Shown here: positions 9,016 to 16,572 of the stretch, piece by piece
Layout: every line of letters begins with the position of its first letter
Position numbering within the stretch: the first letter of the stretch is position 1
Assembly: GCF_013141765.1 (NCBI RefSeq)
Contig: NZ_WHOD01000050.1
Span: 1 to 64,000 of the forward strand
Length of the DNA stretch: 64,000 bases
Reading direction: 5' to 3'
Source: Paenibacillus foliorum
Lineage (GTDB): Bacteria; Bacillota; Bacilli; Paenibacillales; NBRC-103111
Program-made: the position numbers and the translations under genes
The notes under the pieces: model-generated
Databases searched by the model: none
What the model was told of the DNA's origin: nothing
What the model saw: only the letters and a program-made list of their open reading frames with translations

Positions 9016-9050
9016 AAATGACCAAGACATATATATAGTCTTGGTCATTT
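9016..9050. terminator. bidirectional terminator behind tnsD
   Basis: A perfect 13-bp stem (AAATGACCAAGAC, 9016-9028, with 9038-9050) with an AT-only 9-nt loop, A-rich before and T-rich after. It would stop the tns operon before the transposon end and block transcription entering from the host side. Confidence 0.8.
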
Positions 9051-9106
9051 TTATGTTGTCATTAATATTTGTTATGAAGGATGGCTTTACAAAAAGTAAA
9101 CAGTAA

Positions 9107-9243
9107 TAACAAACTTTATTTTCCATTTTTCTGAACTCATTATTGAAAAAGACATTTAATTAACGAACTTATTTATCTGCTTTAATTTTTTAAAAACCGC
9201 GGAACTATTGGATTTGACTAACAAACTTTATTTTCTTGCATCA
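9107..9243 (-). mobile_element. left-type transposon end with three TnsB sites
   Basis: Read inward on the minus strand: GAAAATAAAGTTTGTTA at 9235-9219, GATAAATAAGTTCGTTA at 9177-9161 and GAAAATAAAGTTTGTTA at 9123-9107. The outer and inner copies are identical over 17 bp. The end itself is TGATGCAA (9243-9236). In Tn7 the end TGTGGGCG is followed by GACAATAAAGT, so the AATAAAGT core sits at the same distance from the tip here. Tn7's left end also has three spaced sites over about 150 bp. A candidate 5-bp target duplication is TTAAC at 9244-9248. Confidence 0.8.
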
Positions 9244-9296
9244 TTAACGTACAAACGGGTACCATTGGTACGGATGCAAATTCAATCAGTCCATAG
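9243..9296 (+). pseudogene. probable 3' tail of a Tad-cluster gene cut by the transposon
   Basis: A frame reading INVQTGTIGTDANSISP and a TAG stop at 9294-9296 begins at the junction; in the transposon end the same frame is closed by a stop at 9219-9221. The stop lies 16 bp before the next gene's start, the spacing expected inside an operon. It could be the C-terminus of a small pilin or a membrane gene of the Tad set, which normally precedes the TadE-like genes. Short and unproven. Confidence 0.4.
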
Positions 9297-9312
9297 AGAA
9301 TGGAGAAGTATC

Positions 9313-10329
9313 GTGGTTGTTCGGTTGCCATGTTGCAGAATGAAGCCGTGGCTTAAAGATACCCAAGGAAGCTTTACAATCGAAGCGAGCTTTGTTCTTC
9401 CGCTTATCTTATTGAGTACAATCTCGCTGTTGTTTTTAGCGATGTTTGTATTCCAAACGTCATCTGCTTATCAAACGGCAGGAATTGCGGCAGATCGTGC
9501 TGCGTTCGTCTGGGATAACAGCAAAAAGAATCCTATCACAGGTGCTTTCACTCTTGGAGAGAACGATGGTTTGTATTGGCGTCTTCGTAGTGATAGTGTA
9601 TCCGATCTATTTTCATTTTTGATCCCCAACCCAGCGGCACAAATAAAGCTGCCTGTCTCGGGAAAACAGAATGCGGACGCTGGACCAGTGGAGAAGCTGC
9701 GGCGGGTGGGTTCTGTTGTTTCATCGGATTGGACTGGCTGGATGCAATATAGAAATAATGGGATTAGTCGGGAAGTAAGCGTTCAACTGGCCAAACCTTT
9801 TCATTCACCTGACTATGTAGAGCATCGACTTGCTAGCGATGTGCAATCTACAGCTGCTGCCCAAGTGGTAGATCCTGTAGAAACAATCCGTGTTATTGAT
9901 CTCACTCGTACCTTTATTCAAGAAATTAAGGGCCGAATCAAGCCGAGTGCCGCGCTTTTAACGTTAGTTGAGCCCAAATCAACACCTTCGAAACCGGTGG
10001 TTATTAACAGCCATAAAACAGCGGTTGCCTATTTGCAAACACTTGTTAATGGCAGTGAGCGAACTATTAAAGTAAATGCAACTACGCAGCGTGTAGTGGA
10101 TGCTATGGATGCTAATCAGGTTGCGCATCAGGCCATCTATACGTTTAGTGAAAGCCAGCTTCGCAATGAACAAATACCGAAGGATGCTCAATTACTACAA
10201 GATGGAACTGCAGTTAAAGGAGTTGTCTGGCACTTTTTTAAGCAGACCAAAAATAGTGAGGTGAAGCTATCAGCAGGCTTGAGGCAGGACCTGGAGAGGA
10301 AAGGGATTGTGATTGTCATTCATGAATAA
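9313..10329 (+). CDS. TadE-like pilus-assembly protein
   Basis: TadE-family proteins are pseudopilin-like components of the Tad (Flp, type IVb) pilus. The start is taken as GTG 9313, with GGAGA 6 nt upstream; a start at 9208 would lie inside the transposon end, and ATG 9340 has no ribosome site. The 338-residue product has the classic GSFTIEASFVLP stretch followed by one transmembrane helix (about residues 18-45), then a long extracytoplasmic domain without recognisable motif. The glycine before the hydrophobic run and the Glu five residues after it fit processing by a prepilin peptidase. The promoter of this operon is probably lost with the interrupted upstream genes. Confidence 0.8.
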   Translation: MVVRLPCCRMKPWLKDTQGSFTIEASFVLPLILLSTISLLFLAMFVFQTSSAYQTAGIAADRAAFVWDNSKKNPITGAFTLGENDGLYWRLRSDSVSDLFSFLIPNPAAQIKLPVSGKQNADAGPVEKLRRVGSVVSSDWTGWMQYRNNGISREVSVQLAKPFHSPDYVEHRLASDVQSTAAAQVVDPVETIRVIDLTRTFIQEIKGRIKPSAALLTLVEPKSTPSKPVVINSHKTAVAYLQTLVNGSERTIKVNATTQRVVDAMDANQVAHQAIYTFSESQLRNEQIPKDAQLLQDGTAVKGVVWHFFKQTKNSEVKLSAGLRQDLERKGIVIVIHE

Positions 10330-10380
10330 TTGACGGAATTGCCCGTGAATTGACTTTTCTAATGAGAGGAGTGAGATTAC

Positions 10381-12666
10381 GTGATTCGTTGGAGGGAGCT
10401 GGTCCGGGAGCAGCACGGAGCGGTTTCGTTGTATTTGATAATGATTTTGGTTCCGGTCTTTTTGTTGTGCGCCCTCTTGATCGATTTTTCACGTCTTAAG
10501 GTGGCGGAGAAGGAAGCGGAAAATGCGGTGAAAACCGGAGTTCGCTCAACCCTCTCTGCTTTTTCCCCACAGCTGCACAATTATGGTCTGTACGCGCTGG
10601 AACAGGAAAAGGAGAAATCCGAGGCATTGTTCATGAAAACCGTCTCAGCCAATATGTCCGATTCTGTTACAAAGGGTGGCTTCAGCTTCATAGATCAAAG
10701 GCTGGAAACGAATGGGTCGAGCATAACCTCGATGTATACACTTGCGAATCACACTCTTTTTAAAAAGCAAATTTTGGAGGAAATGAAATACCGTGCGCCA
10801 ATGATTTATTCTTTGGAGATCGCAGATAAATTTAAGAAAACAGGCTTGGCCGCTACTATGGGACAGGCCTCCCAATTTGCGAATAATGCGGTAAAAATTG
10901 AAGCTTTGATCGAAGAACGTGACGAGCAGCTCGATCGAGCATGGGATGTATGGATTTTAATCCATCAGAAGGCATCATCGTTACATCCTTACTATGAGAC
11001 CCAATTAGCCAGATTGAACGAGCTCAGCGGTAAAGTTGGAATTAATACAGTTAATGAGGTTAAGCAATCACTTCAGAATGCTAGAAAGGATCTGACTGAA
11101 CTAAAGGATCAGGTAAAAAGGATTGACAGAAGAATAAAATCATTAATGGAAGCAGGGGCGGGCGCAGCAGCTGCGATTGATAGTTTGTACGACACCAAAT
11201 CCGAATTGAAATCTCAAATCGCAGATCTCAATGATAAAATTAAGGATTTAGATCAATTACTAGAGGATGTAATTAAGTACACAGAGCTGTTAGTTCTACT
11301 GAAAATAAAATCGACCCAAGATTTTTCTGATCTTAAAGCTTCATTGAAATTATTTGAAGAAGCACTGGCAAAAGCAAAAGCTGCTAACGATCAGTTGAAC
11401 GAACAATTACGTTCGGTAGATACTCAGCAGACAGCTGCCTCTTCTGTATATCTGGCTAATCAAGCATTTCAAGGGATACATACTATTCAAAGGCAGGAGC
11501 TGGATGAATACGGGAGTCAAGCAGCGGGAGCCGTTGCGGTCTTTTCAGGACTGGAGGCTCAGCTTGGCAGCGTTTTGCTGTTTGACGCAGACAATTATAG
11601 GAATGCAGACAGCGCGAACCAATTGTTTTGGAAGCAGGCAAACCAGTTGTATGTGAAACAAGGGGCAGAGGAAACAAAACGAAATAAGAATAAGTCCGCT
11701 ATAGCTACTTCCAAACGTGAACAGCGCAGTAAAGCACAGCCTTACTTGGATCAAGTTACCAAGGCGATGGGTAGCTGCAGTCTTGTTAGTGTAACGGATC
11801 CGTTTAAAGATCACTACGTTACTTTACAAGGAGATCCTGCCAAAGGTAGTTCAGGCTTCTACCAAAGCTACATGAGAGCAAACCGAGAAAACGATTTGGC
11901 GCAGCCTTTGCCAGAGCTTAATCTTGATAACGCAGATAAAGCTGGAATGAGTGCAATGAACCTGATTTCTTCTATTGAGTCTGTTCTAACAGATGTTAGA
12001 GATGAATTTTATTTGGATGAATTTGCTATCAGTAAATTCAACTATAGAACACTGGGCTTGGAAAAGGATATTTCCGGTCAACTCAAAATCTCCAAAGAAT
12101 TGTCGCAGCCTGATAGCCACATCTTAGTGAATCAAGAGCTGGAATATCTGTTATACGGAGCAAATTCCTGCCTAGGTAATTATTCTGCCGCGTATGCGGA
12201 AATGTTTGTTTTTCGTCTGGCTGTCGGTACTGCTGAAGCCCTCACAGAACCGCATATTCAATCCTTGAATGTGGGCTCTCCATTGCTTGTGTTTCTGGCT
12301 GCTGTTGCTGAAGGTGCGGTAAAAGCTCAAATGGATATGATCAAACTGGTGCAGGGAGAGCAGGTACCGTTGTCTAAAAAATTAGGCAGTATGTTTAGCT
12401 TGTCGTACAAGGATTACTTGCGTATATTTCTTTTGCTGCATAGCCGCGACAAGGTACTGCTTTCACGTATGCAATCATTGATTGAATTAAATACTGGAGT
12501 ACCATTAGAGCAAAGTGCTACTTATTTGTCAGGAACAGCGACTACTTCAGTAAAACTATGGTTTTTACCAAGTCTAATGAAAATTTTAGGGGCTGCAGGT
12601 TTATATTCATGTGAGGTGATTGGGGGGCGATGTCACATCACTAAAACGGGTGTAATGGCTTACTAA
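10381..12666 (+). CDS. TadG-like (DUF5702-type) secreted pilus-cluster protein
   Basis: A 761-residue protein starting at GTG 10381 (GAGGAG about 9 nt upstream). One N-terminal membrane helix (residues about 12-35, VSLYLIMILVPVFLLCALLI) follows the EQHGAVS processing-like motif, as in TadE/TadG proteins. Residues about 215-330 are strongly predicted to be coiled coil (heptad-rich KDLTELKDQVKRIDRRIKSL and similar). The C-terminal third is mixed. Paenibacillus and clostridial Tad clusters carry comparable large proteins between TadE genes. Its job is likely structural, at the outside of the membrane. It is 51 bp behind the previous gene. Confidence 0.7.
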   Translation: MIRWRELVREQHGAVSLYLIMILVPVFLLCALLIDFSRLKVAEKEAENAVKTGVRSTLSAFSPQLHNYGLYALEQEKEKSEALFMKTVSANMSDSVTKGGFSFIDQRLETNGSSITSMYTLANHTLFKKQILEEMKYRAPMIYSLEIADKFKKTGLAATMGQASQFANNAVKIEALIEERDEQLDRAWDVWILIHQKASSLHPYYETQLARLNELSGKVGINTVNEVKQSLQNARKDLTELKDQVKRIDRRIKSLMEAGAGAAAAIDSLYDTKSELKSQIADLNDKIKDLDQLLEDVIKYTELLVLLKIKSTQDFSDLKASLKLFEEALAKAKAANDQLNEQLRSVDTQQTAASSVYLANQAFQGIHTIQRQELDEYGSQAAGAVAVFSGLEAQLGSVLLFDADNYRNADSANQLFWKQANQLYVKQGAEETKRNKNKSAIATSKREQRSKAQPYLDQVTKAMGSCSLVSVTDPFKDHYVTLQGDPAKGSSGFYQSYMRANRENDLAQPLPELNLDNADKAGMSAMNLISSIESVLTDVRDEFYLDEFAISKFNYRTLGLEKDISGQLKISKELSQPDSHILVNQELEYLLYGANSCLGNYSAAYAEMFVFRLAVGTAEALTEPHIQSLNVGSPLLVFLAAVAEGAVKAQMDMIKLVQGEQVPLSKKLGSMFSLSYKDYLRIFLLLHSRDKVLLSRMQSLIELNTGVPLEQSATYLSGTATTSVKLWFLPSLMKILGAAGLYSCEVIGGRCHITKTGVMAY

Positions 12667-12680
12667 CTTCCCAAAGTGTG

Positions 12681-12722
12681 AGCATACGAAGCAAGTTTCG
12701 CGAAAGCGAAACTTTTAGGAGG
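12681..12722 (+). promoter_or_regulatory. leader hairpin, copy 1 of 5
   Basis: AGCATACGAAGC, then a 9-bp perfect stem (12693-12701 with 12706-12714) closed by a GAAA loop, then TTAGGAGG; the Shine-Dalgarno AGGAGG (12717-12722) starts 3 nt behind the stem. Same design as the copies at 25881, 31074, 33905 and 47638. It lies between two genes of one operon, so it acts on translation or mRNA processing and not as a promoter, if it acts at all. Confidence 0.75.
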
Positions 12723-12728
12723 TGGGAA

Positions 12729-13400
12729 ATGAGGCTTATCCGAAATCAGGAGGGCGGAATCGTACTGGAGGCTGCCCTAGTGTTACCTTTGTTTTTATCT
12801 TTTGTTCTTATGCTTATAGCCTTTATCCAGATATCGTTGACTGAAATGGCATTACAGTCGGCTGTGTCGGAGACGACTAAGGTTTTGGCAGTCAATATGT
12901 ATCCGGTTGATTTGCTGTATGCTGATGCCAAAAGCAAATGGAATCAAAGCTCCGCAAGTGGTTGGATCGATCAAGCTTTGGGGAAAATTCAATCGGTGAA
13001 ACAAACTGCGGTTGATACAGAGCAATTTGTCGATGAGTACGAAAGATGGATTCCAGAACCGGTGATGATACTGATGAGTTGGGAGAAAACGCAAAGGGAG
13101 CATCTTGAAGAGCTTGCACAAGCGGGTACAGATGAAACTAAACAGAAAATAGAGGCCATCTATAAACCCTTATTGAACAATGCTTTTGTTCCTATTGTTG
13201 CGCTGTACGCTAATCCTACACGGCTAAAGAAGGAAAGACTCAAGGTCATTAATCTTACATTGCCTGACTTTAGCAATAAAGAAAATGTATTTATTGGGAT
13301 CGAAGCAGAGTATGAGCTATTGCTGAATGTCCCCTTTTTCAGAAAGAAGATTTTTATTCGTAAAAAGGCTTTTGAGCGTGCATGGGTAGGGGGAGGCTGA
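12729..13400 (+). CDS. TadE-family pilus protein
   Basis: The start is ATG 12729 behind AGGAGG; the frame is open further upstream (to 12678), but that part is the leader hairpin. The 223-residue product opens with NQEGGIVLEAALVLPLFLSF, the TadE signature: Gly followed five residues later by Glu and one membrane helix (residues about 8-35). The rest is outside the membrane, with a basic KKIFIRKKAF end. The stop codon overlaps the next start (TGATG), which argues for coupled translation with the peptidase that probably processes it. Confidence 0.85.
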   Translation: MRLIRNQEGGIVLEAALVLPLFLSFVLMLIAFIQISLTEMALQSAVSETTKVLAVNMYPVDLLYADAKSKWNQSSASGWIDQALGKIQSVKQTAVDTEQFVDEYERWIPEPVMILMSWEKTQREHLEELAQAGTDETKQKIEAIYKPLLNNAFVPIVALYANPTRLKKERLKVINLTLPDFSNKENVFIGIEAEYELLLNVPFFRKKIFIRKKAFERAWVGGG

Positions 13401-13915
13401 TGATAGCTGCTGTATTGAGTGGAGGGCTGATTGTAATTGCTTTTGCAACGGACATTATTAAACAAAAAATTCCAAATCGTATAACTGCTGCAGGGTTAAT
13501 AATAGGAATTTTGCTGCATATAGCGGCTGAAGGTTATTCAGGAGCAAGTTTTGCGTTGATGGGAGCGGTATTAGGATTTATCCCTCTATGGCTATTGTAT
13601 TGGATACATGCGGTAGGAGCGGGTGACGTTAAGCTATTTGCCGCACTTGGAGCATTAACAGGCGCGGAATTTGTACTGCAGAGTATTATGTACTCGATTG
13701 TATATGCCGCTTGCATCAGTTGTCTGATACTACTGTGGAGATGGGAATGGAAGAGTAGGGGTATTTTAATTGCTAGAATGCTGCTGCTTTTCTTTATTTG
13801 GAAAGATACGAAACAATTGAAGGACTTCGGAAAATCAGCACAAAATCTACGTTTTCCTTTTATGTGGGCAGTGCTCCCTGCGGCTGCTACCGCCGCTTAC
13901 CTACAAATTTCATAA
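13400..13915 (+). CDS. prepilin peptidase (A24 family, CpaA/TadV-like)
   Basis: Aspartic membrane protease that cleaves prepilin leader peptides. ATG 13400 is preceded by GGGGGAGG and overlaps the stop of the TadE gene. The 171-residue product lacks the N-terminal methylase domain of PilD, as is normal for TadV/CpaA. Catalytic Asp residues lie in ATDIIKQKIPN (after the first helix) and in HAVGAGDVKLFAALG, the conserved GxGD motif. About five membrane helices. It likely matures the TadE-like proteins of this operon. Confidence 0.9.
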   Translation: MIAAVLSGGLIVIAFATDIIKQKIPNRITAAGLIIGILLHIAAEGYSGASFALMGAVLGFIPLWLLYWIHAVGAGDVKLFAALGALTGAEFVLQSIMYSIVYAACISCLILLWRWEWKSRGILIARMLLLFFIWKDTKQLKDFGKSAQNLRFPFMWAVLPAAATAAYLQIS

Positions 13916-13933
13916 TGTAAGGAGGTGTAAACG

Positions 13934-15616
13934 ATGAATTCTCAACTGTATGGTTTGAAAGTGGACTTTGTTACACGTAATGGACATTTTATGGTGTTAT
14001 CTTCACATGAAGGAATACGCAGGGATGAACTATCCGAGTTCCAGGTTAACATGCTGCAGGTCAACAAAATTCCCCAACTGCTTGAATTGCAAATAGAGGA
14101 AATCAATCAGCATATCAAGCTTTATTACAACATTACAGGCAAAAGAATGCTGACACATTGGCTGAGGCTTGAAAGCTTAAATTTCAAACAGTTTTTTACC
14201 TTACTATATCGGATTGTTGATACTGTTGCTTCGAGCAACATTTACATGCTGCAGGAGGGAAGGTATGTATTAAAGGAGGATTATATTTACTGCAGCGATG
14301 ATTGGAATGAACTGTTTCTTACTTATATTCCCAAAGAATTGTTAATTGAAAAAAACGCCGTATCTGCGGATTTACAGCATTTGGCCTCAAGATTGATCCA
14401 TAAAGTTTCTGAGTTGTCCGGTAACGGATATCAAGAGTTGATGAATTATTTGATGGATGAATCCTTTAATTTGCCTGTGTTAAAGCAATTACTCCAAAAA
14501 CATATGAATCAGCATTATAGTAGTTCTAATAACAATGTATTAGAGAATGGAGTGACTGCCAAGCGGTTGGAATCTTCATTACAAGCACCCGAAAAAGAAA
14601 AAAAGCAGATGACTATGGAGCAATCTGTTAGTTATGTTGGAAATTATGCAAATAGTCCTGCTCCTACCGAGCAGGAGAAGGATGCCCAAGCAAAGTTATC
14701 TGCACCGCCTAGTGGAGCCACCGTAGAAGCGAAGCACTCAAGTGCTCCATCTTCAACTTTTTTATCGGATAAAGGAGAAGAAGTATTGCCGCAGGCAGAA
14801 CCTCGAAGAAAACTTTTTATCCCAGTTATGCTGGTTGGCTTTCTTGGTCTATGCCTAATATGGAAGCTGTATTTGGATCATTCGGGCGAAGCATGGTTAA
14901 TGATATGTTCCGGCTTATCGTTGTTTGCTGTTGACACAGTTTATTGGATTTTGTGGGTGCGGAAGCCGTCATTGAAGGACGATGAAGATATAGAATTAGA
15001 TTTCTGGAAATCTGGACGGGTTCAGGATAATGAAGAGGAACAATGGGGAAATACCGCGGATGGAGGCAGTTTGGTACCTTTTTTTGTGCCAACGCGAGAA
15101 CCGACTACAAATCCAAGCTTTCCCCCAGTAGATGCATTTTTCCCTCCCGTATCAAGACTGGAATCAAAATTAGTTGCCAGTAAGCCAACAGAGAGTTCGG
15201 CTCCGATATCAAGTACATATTACAGAAGTCTTGAACAGCGAACAACGTTTCTGGCGCCTTCTGGTGCAACTGTACTTTTAAAACATAAAACACATGAGCA
15301 AAAATCTCAAGGTTTAGCTCCTTATTTGGAATGGATTAGTGAAGGGGTTCCTAGGAAAGCTTTAATCAACAAATCAGCTTTTGTAATTGGTAGACCTGGA
15401 GGTCAGGTAGACCTTGAACAAGATGAAGAAGGTATTTCACGACTTCATGCGGAAATTGTTCGCGAGAATGAAGGGTTCTGGGTGAAGGATCTTGGTTCAC
15501 GGAATGGAACCTGTTTAAATGGAGAAATTTTGGTGCCGTACCGGATGTATTCTTTGCAAGAAGGTGATATAGTAAAAATAATAAATTCAGATTATACGTT
15601 TAAAATGGGGTTGTAG
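13934..15616 (+). CDS. FHA-domain membrane protein of the Tad cluster (DUF6382-like N-terminus)
   Basis: 560 residues. Residues 1-190 form a cytoplasmic domain of the type found in front of FHA domains in Bacillota Tad clusters (I recall it as DUF6382). A proline- and alanine-rich linker follows, then two membrane helices (about 293-313 and 320-342), a second linker, and an FHA domain at about 475-555 with the conserved FVIGR, SRLHAEI and DLGSRNGT motifs. FHA domains bind phosphothreonine peptides, so a Ser/Thr kinase signal probably feeds into pilus function. It sits 18 bp behind the peptidase gene and 2 bp before the phosphatase gene. Confidence 0.85.
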   Translation: MNSQLYGLKVDFVTRNGHFMVLSSHEGIRRDELSEFQVNMLQVNKIPQLLELQIEEINQHIKLYYNITGKRMLTHWLRLESLNFKQFFTLLYRIVDTVASSNIYMLQEGRYVLKEDYIYCSDDWNELFLTYIPKELLIEKNAVSADLQHLASRLIHKVSELSGNGYQELMNYLMDESFNLPVLKQLLQKHMNQHYSSSNNNVLENGVTAKRLESSLQAPEKEKKQMTMEQSVSYVGNYANSPAPTEQEKDAQAKLSAPPSGATVEAKHSSAPSSTFLSDKGEEVLPQAEPRRKLFIPVMLVGFLGLCLIWKLYLDHSGEAWLMICSGLSLFAVDTVYWILWVRKPSLKDDEDIELDFWKSGRVQDNEEEQWGNTADGGSLVPFFVPTREPTTNPSFPPVDAFFPPVSRLESKLVASKPTESSAPISSTYYRSLEQRTTFLAPSGATVLLKHKTHEQKSQGLAPYLEWISEGVPRKALINKSAFVIGRPGGQVDLEQDEEGISRLHAEIVRENEGFWVKDLGSRNGTCLNGEILVPYRMYSLQEGDIVKIINSDYTFKMGL

Positions 15617-15618
15617 GG

Positions 15619-16491
15619 TTGAAAACAACATTTGCCATTAACTGGCAGTATGGAGTCGCTACCCATTCAGGTTGGTTTCGGATGGTCAATGAGGACCGCT
15701 CATTGTTACGCATCGGCTCCACTGATAAAGGGGAACCGTATGCTGTAGCCGTTATTGCTGACGGTATGGGTGGTAGCGGTGATGGAGGCCAAGCCAGCGA
15801 GACAGCGCTCGAGACGGTTAAGCAATGGTTGGACGAGCAGCTTCCTGCTTTGCTTCGTTCAAAAAATATTTGGTTAGCTCTTGCTCCTTCCACGGATCGT
15901 TTATTTCATGATATAAATAATCAGCTTATCGAATTGGGTAAGCTCTTCGGAAGTCGGATAGGGACTACTCTGACCTTCGTTTTCTTGTTTAGTGAGACCT
16001 ACTTTATTTGTCATATAGGTGATTGTCGAATTTACAAGATAAGTCGTAAGAACAGGATCTCACAGATAACAAAAGATCAGTCATGGGCTGCTGAACAAGT
16101 TCGTAAAGGCAGACTGACTCGACTGCAAGCGCTCAAGCATCCGAAACGTCATGTGCTACTGCAATGCCTTGGCATGCAAAAGGAACTGAAGCTTATCAAA
16201 CGAACCGGCTTCTATACAAAGCACAACACATTTCTTCTTTGCAGCGATGGCTTTTACAATCGTGTGTCTGATATGAGCATTGAGCGTTTATTACGTGAAG
16301 GCGAGCAAATGCAACCCGATTTGCAAAATATTTGCGATTTGCTGATCGACAAAGCGTTGGACAAGCGGTCAAATGATAATATAAGCATACTTTTGCTTCG
16401 TTCGGCAGCATCGACACTTACGCCATGGAAGCGATTGTATCATCGATGTAAAAATTTTAACATTCTATTCCCTGTCGAATGGAGAAAGTGA
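15619..16491 (+). CDS. PP2C-family Ser/Thr protein phosphatase
   Basis: A 290-residue PrpC-like phosphatase starting at TTG 15619, two bases behind the FHA gene. Metal-binding motifs are present: NEDR near the N-terminus, VIADGMGG, the GTTLTFVF core strand, IGDCRIYK, CSDGFYN and NDNISILLL. It probably reverses the phosphorylation read by the FHA protein. No protein kinase gene lies in the visible part of the cluster; it may be among the genes lost or displaced at the transposon junction. This appears to be the last gene of the operon. Confidence 0.9.
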   Translation: MKTTFAINWQYGVATHSGWFRMVNEDRSLLRIGSTDKGEPYAVAVIADGMGGSGDGGQASETALETVKQWLDEQLPALLRSKNIWLALAPSTDRLFHDINNQLIELGKLFGSRIGTTLTFVFLFSETYFICHIGDCRIYKISRKNRISQITKDQSWAAEQVRKGRLTRLQALKHPKRHVLLQCLGMQKELKLIKRTGFYTKHNTFLLCSDGFYNRVSDMSIERLLREGEQMQPDLQNICDLLIDKALDKRSNDNISILLLRSAASTLTPWKRLYHRCKNFNILFPVEWRK

Positions 16492-16572
16492 TATAATAAA
16501 ATGTCTTGTTATTATTTCAATTTCTACGAAAAATACATTTATTTACAATAGACAGGAGATAATCGAAAAGCA

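Larger units (their letters stand above)
1..9243 (+). mobile_element. Tn7-like transposon, visible part with tnsD-side end
   Basis: The right boundary at 9243 rests on TnsB-type repeats and a terminal TG/CA. The left boundary is not seen; I found no matching end between 1 and 2168, so the start given is simply the window edge. The module tnsA-tnsB-tnsC-tnsD runs toward the right end. Upstream of it are an XRE regulator, a tniQ remnant and a recombinase tail, which may be cargo or older insertions. The whole stretch is more AT-rich than the host genes after 9313, tnsD most of all. No Cas12k, Cascade or CRISPR repeat is present, so this is a protein-targeted element and not a CRISPR-associated transposon. 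Confidence 0.8.

Noticed and set aside
1-9243. CRISPR-associated transposon
   Set aside because: No Cas12k or Cascade gene, no repeat-spacer array, and no tracrRNA-like sequence were seen; targeting by TnsD is sufficient.
9208-9312. 35-codon N-terminal extension of the first TadE-like gene
   Set aside because: It runs through the transposon end repeat at 9219-9235 and the target junction and has no ribosome site; GTG 9313 behind GGAGA fits better.
12678-12728. 17-codon N-terminal extension of the second TadE gene
   Set aside because: It coincides with the leader hairpin; ATG 12729 behind AGGAGG is the natural start.
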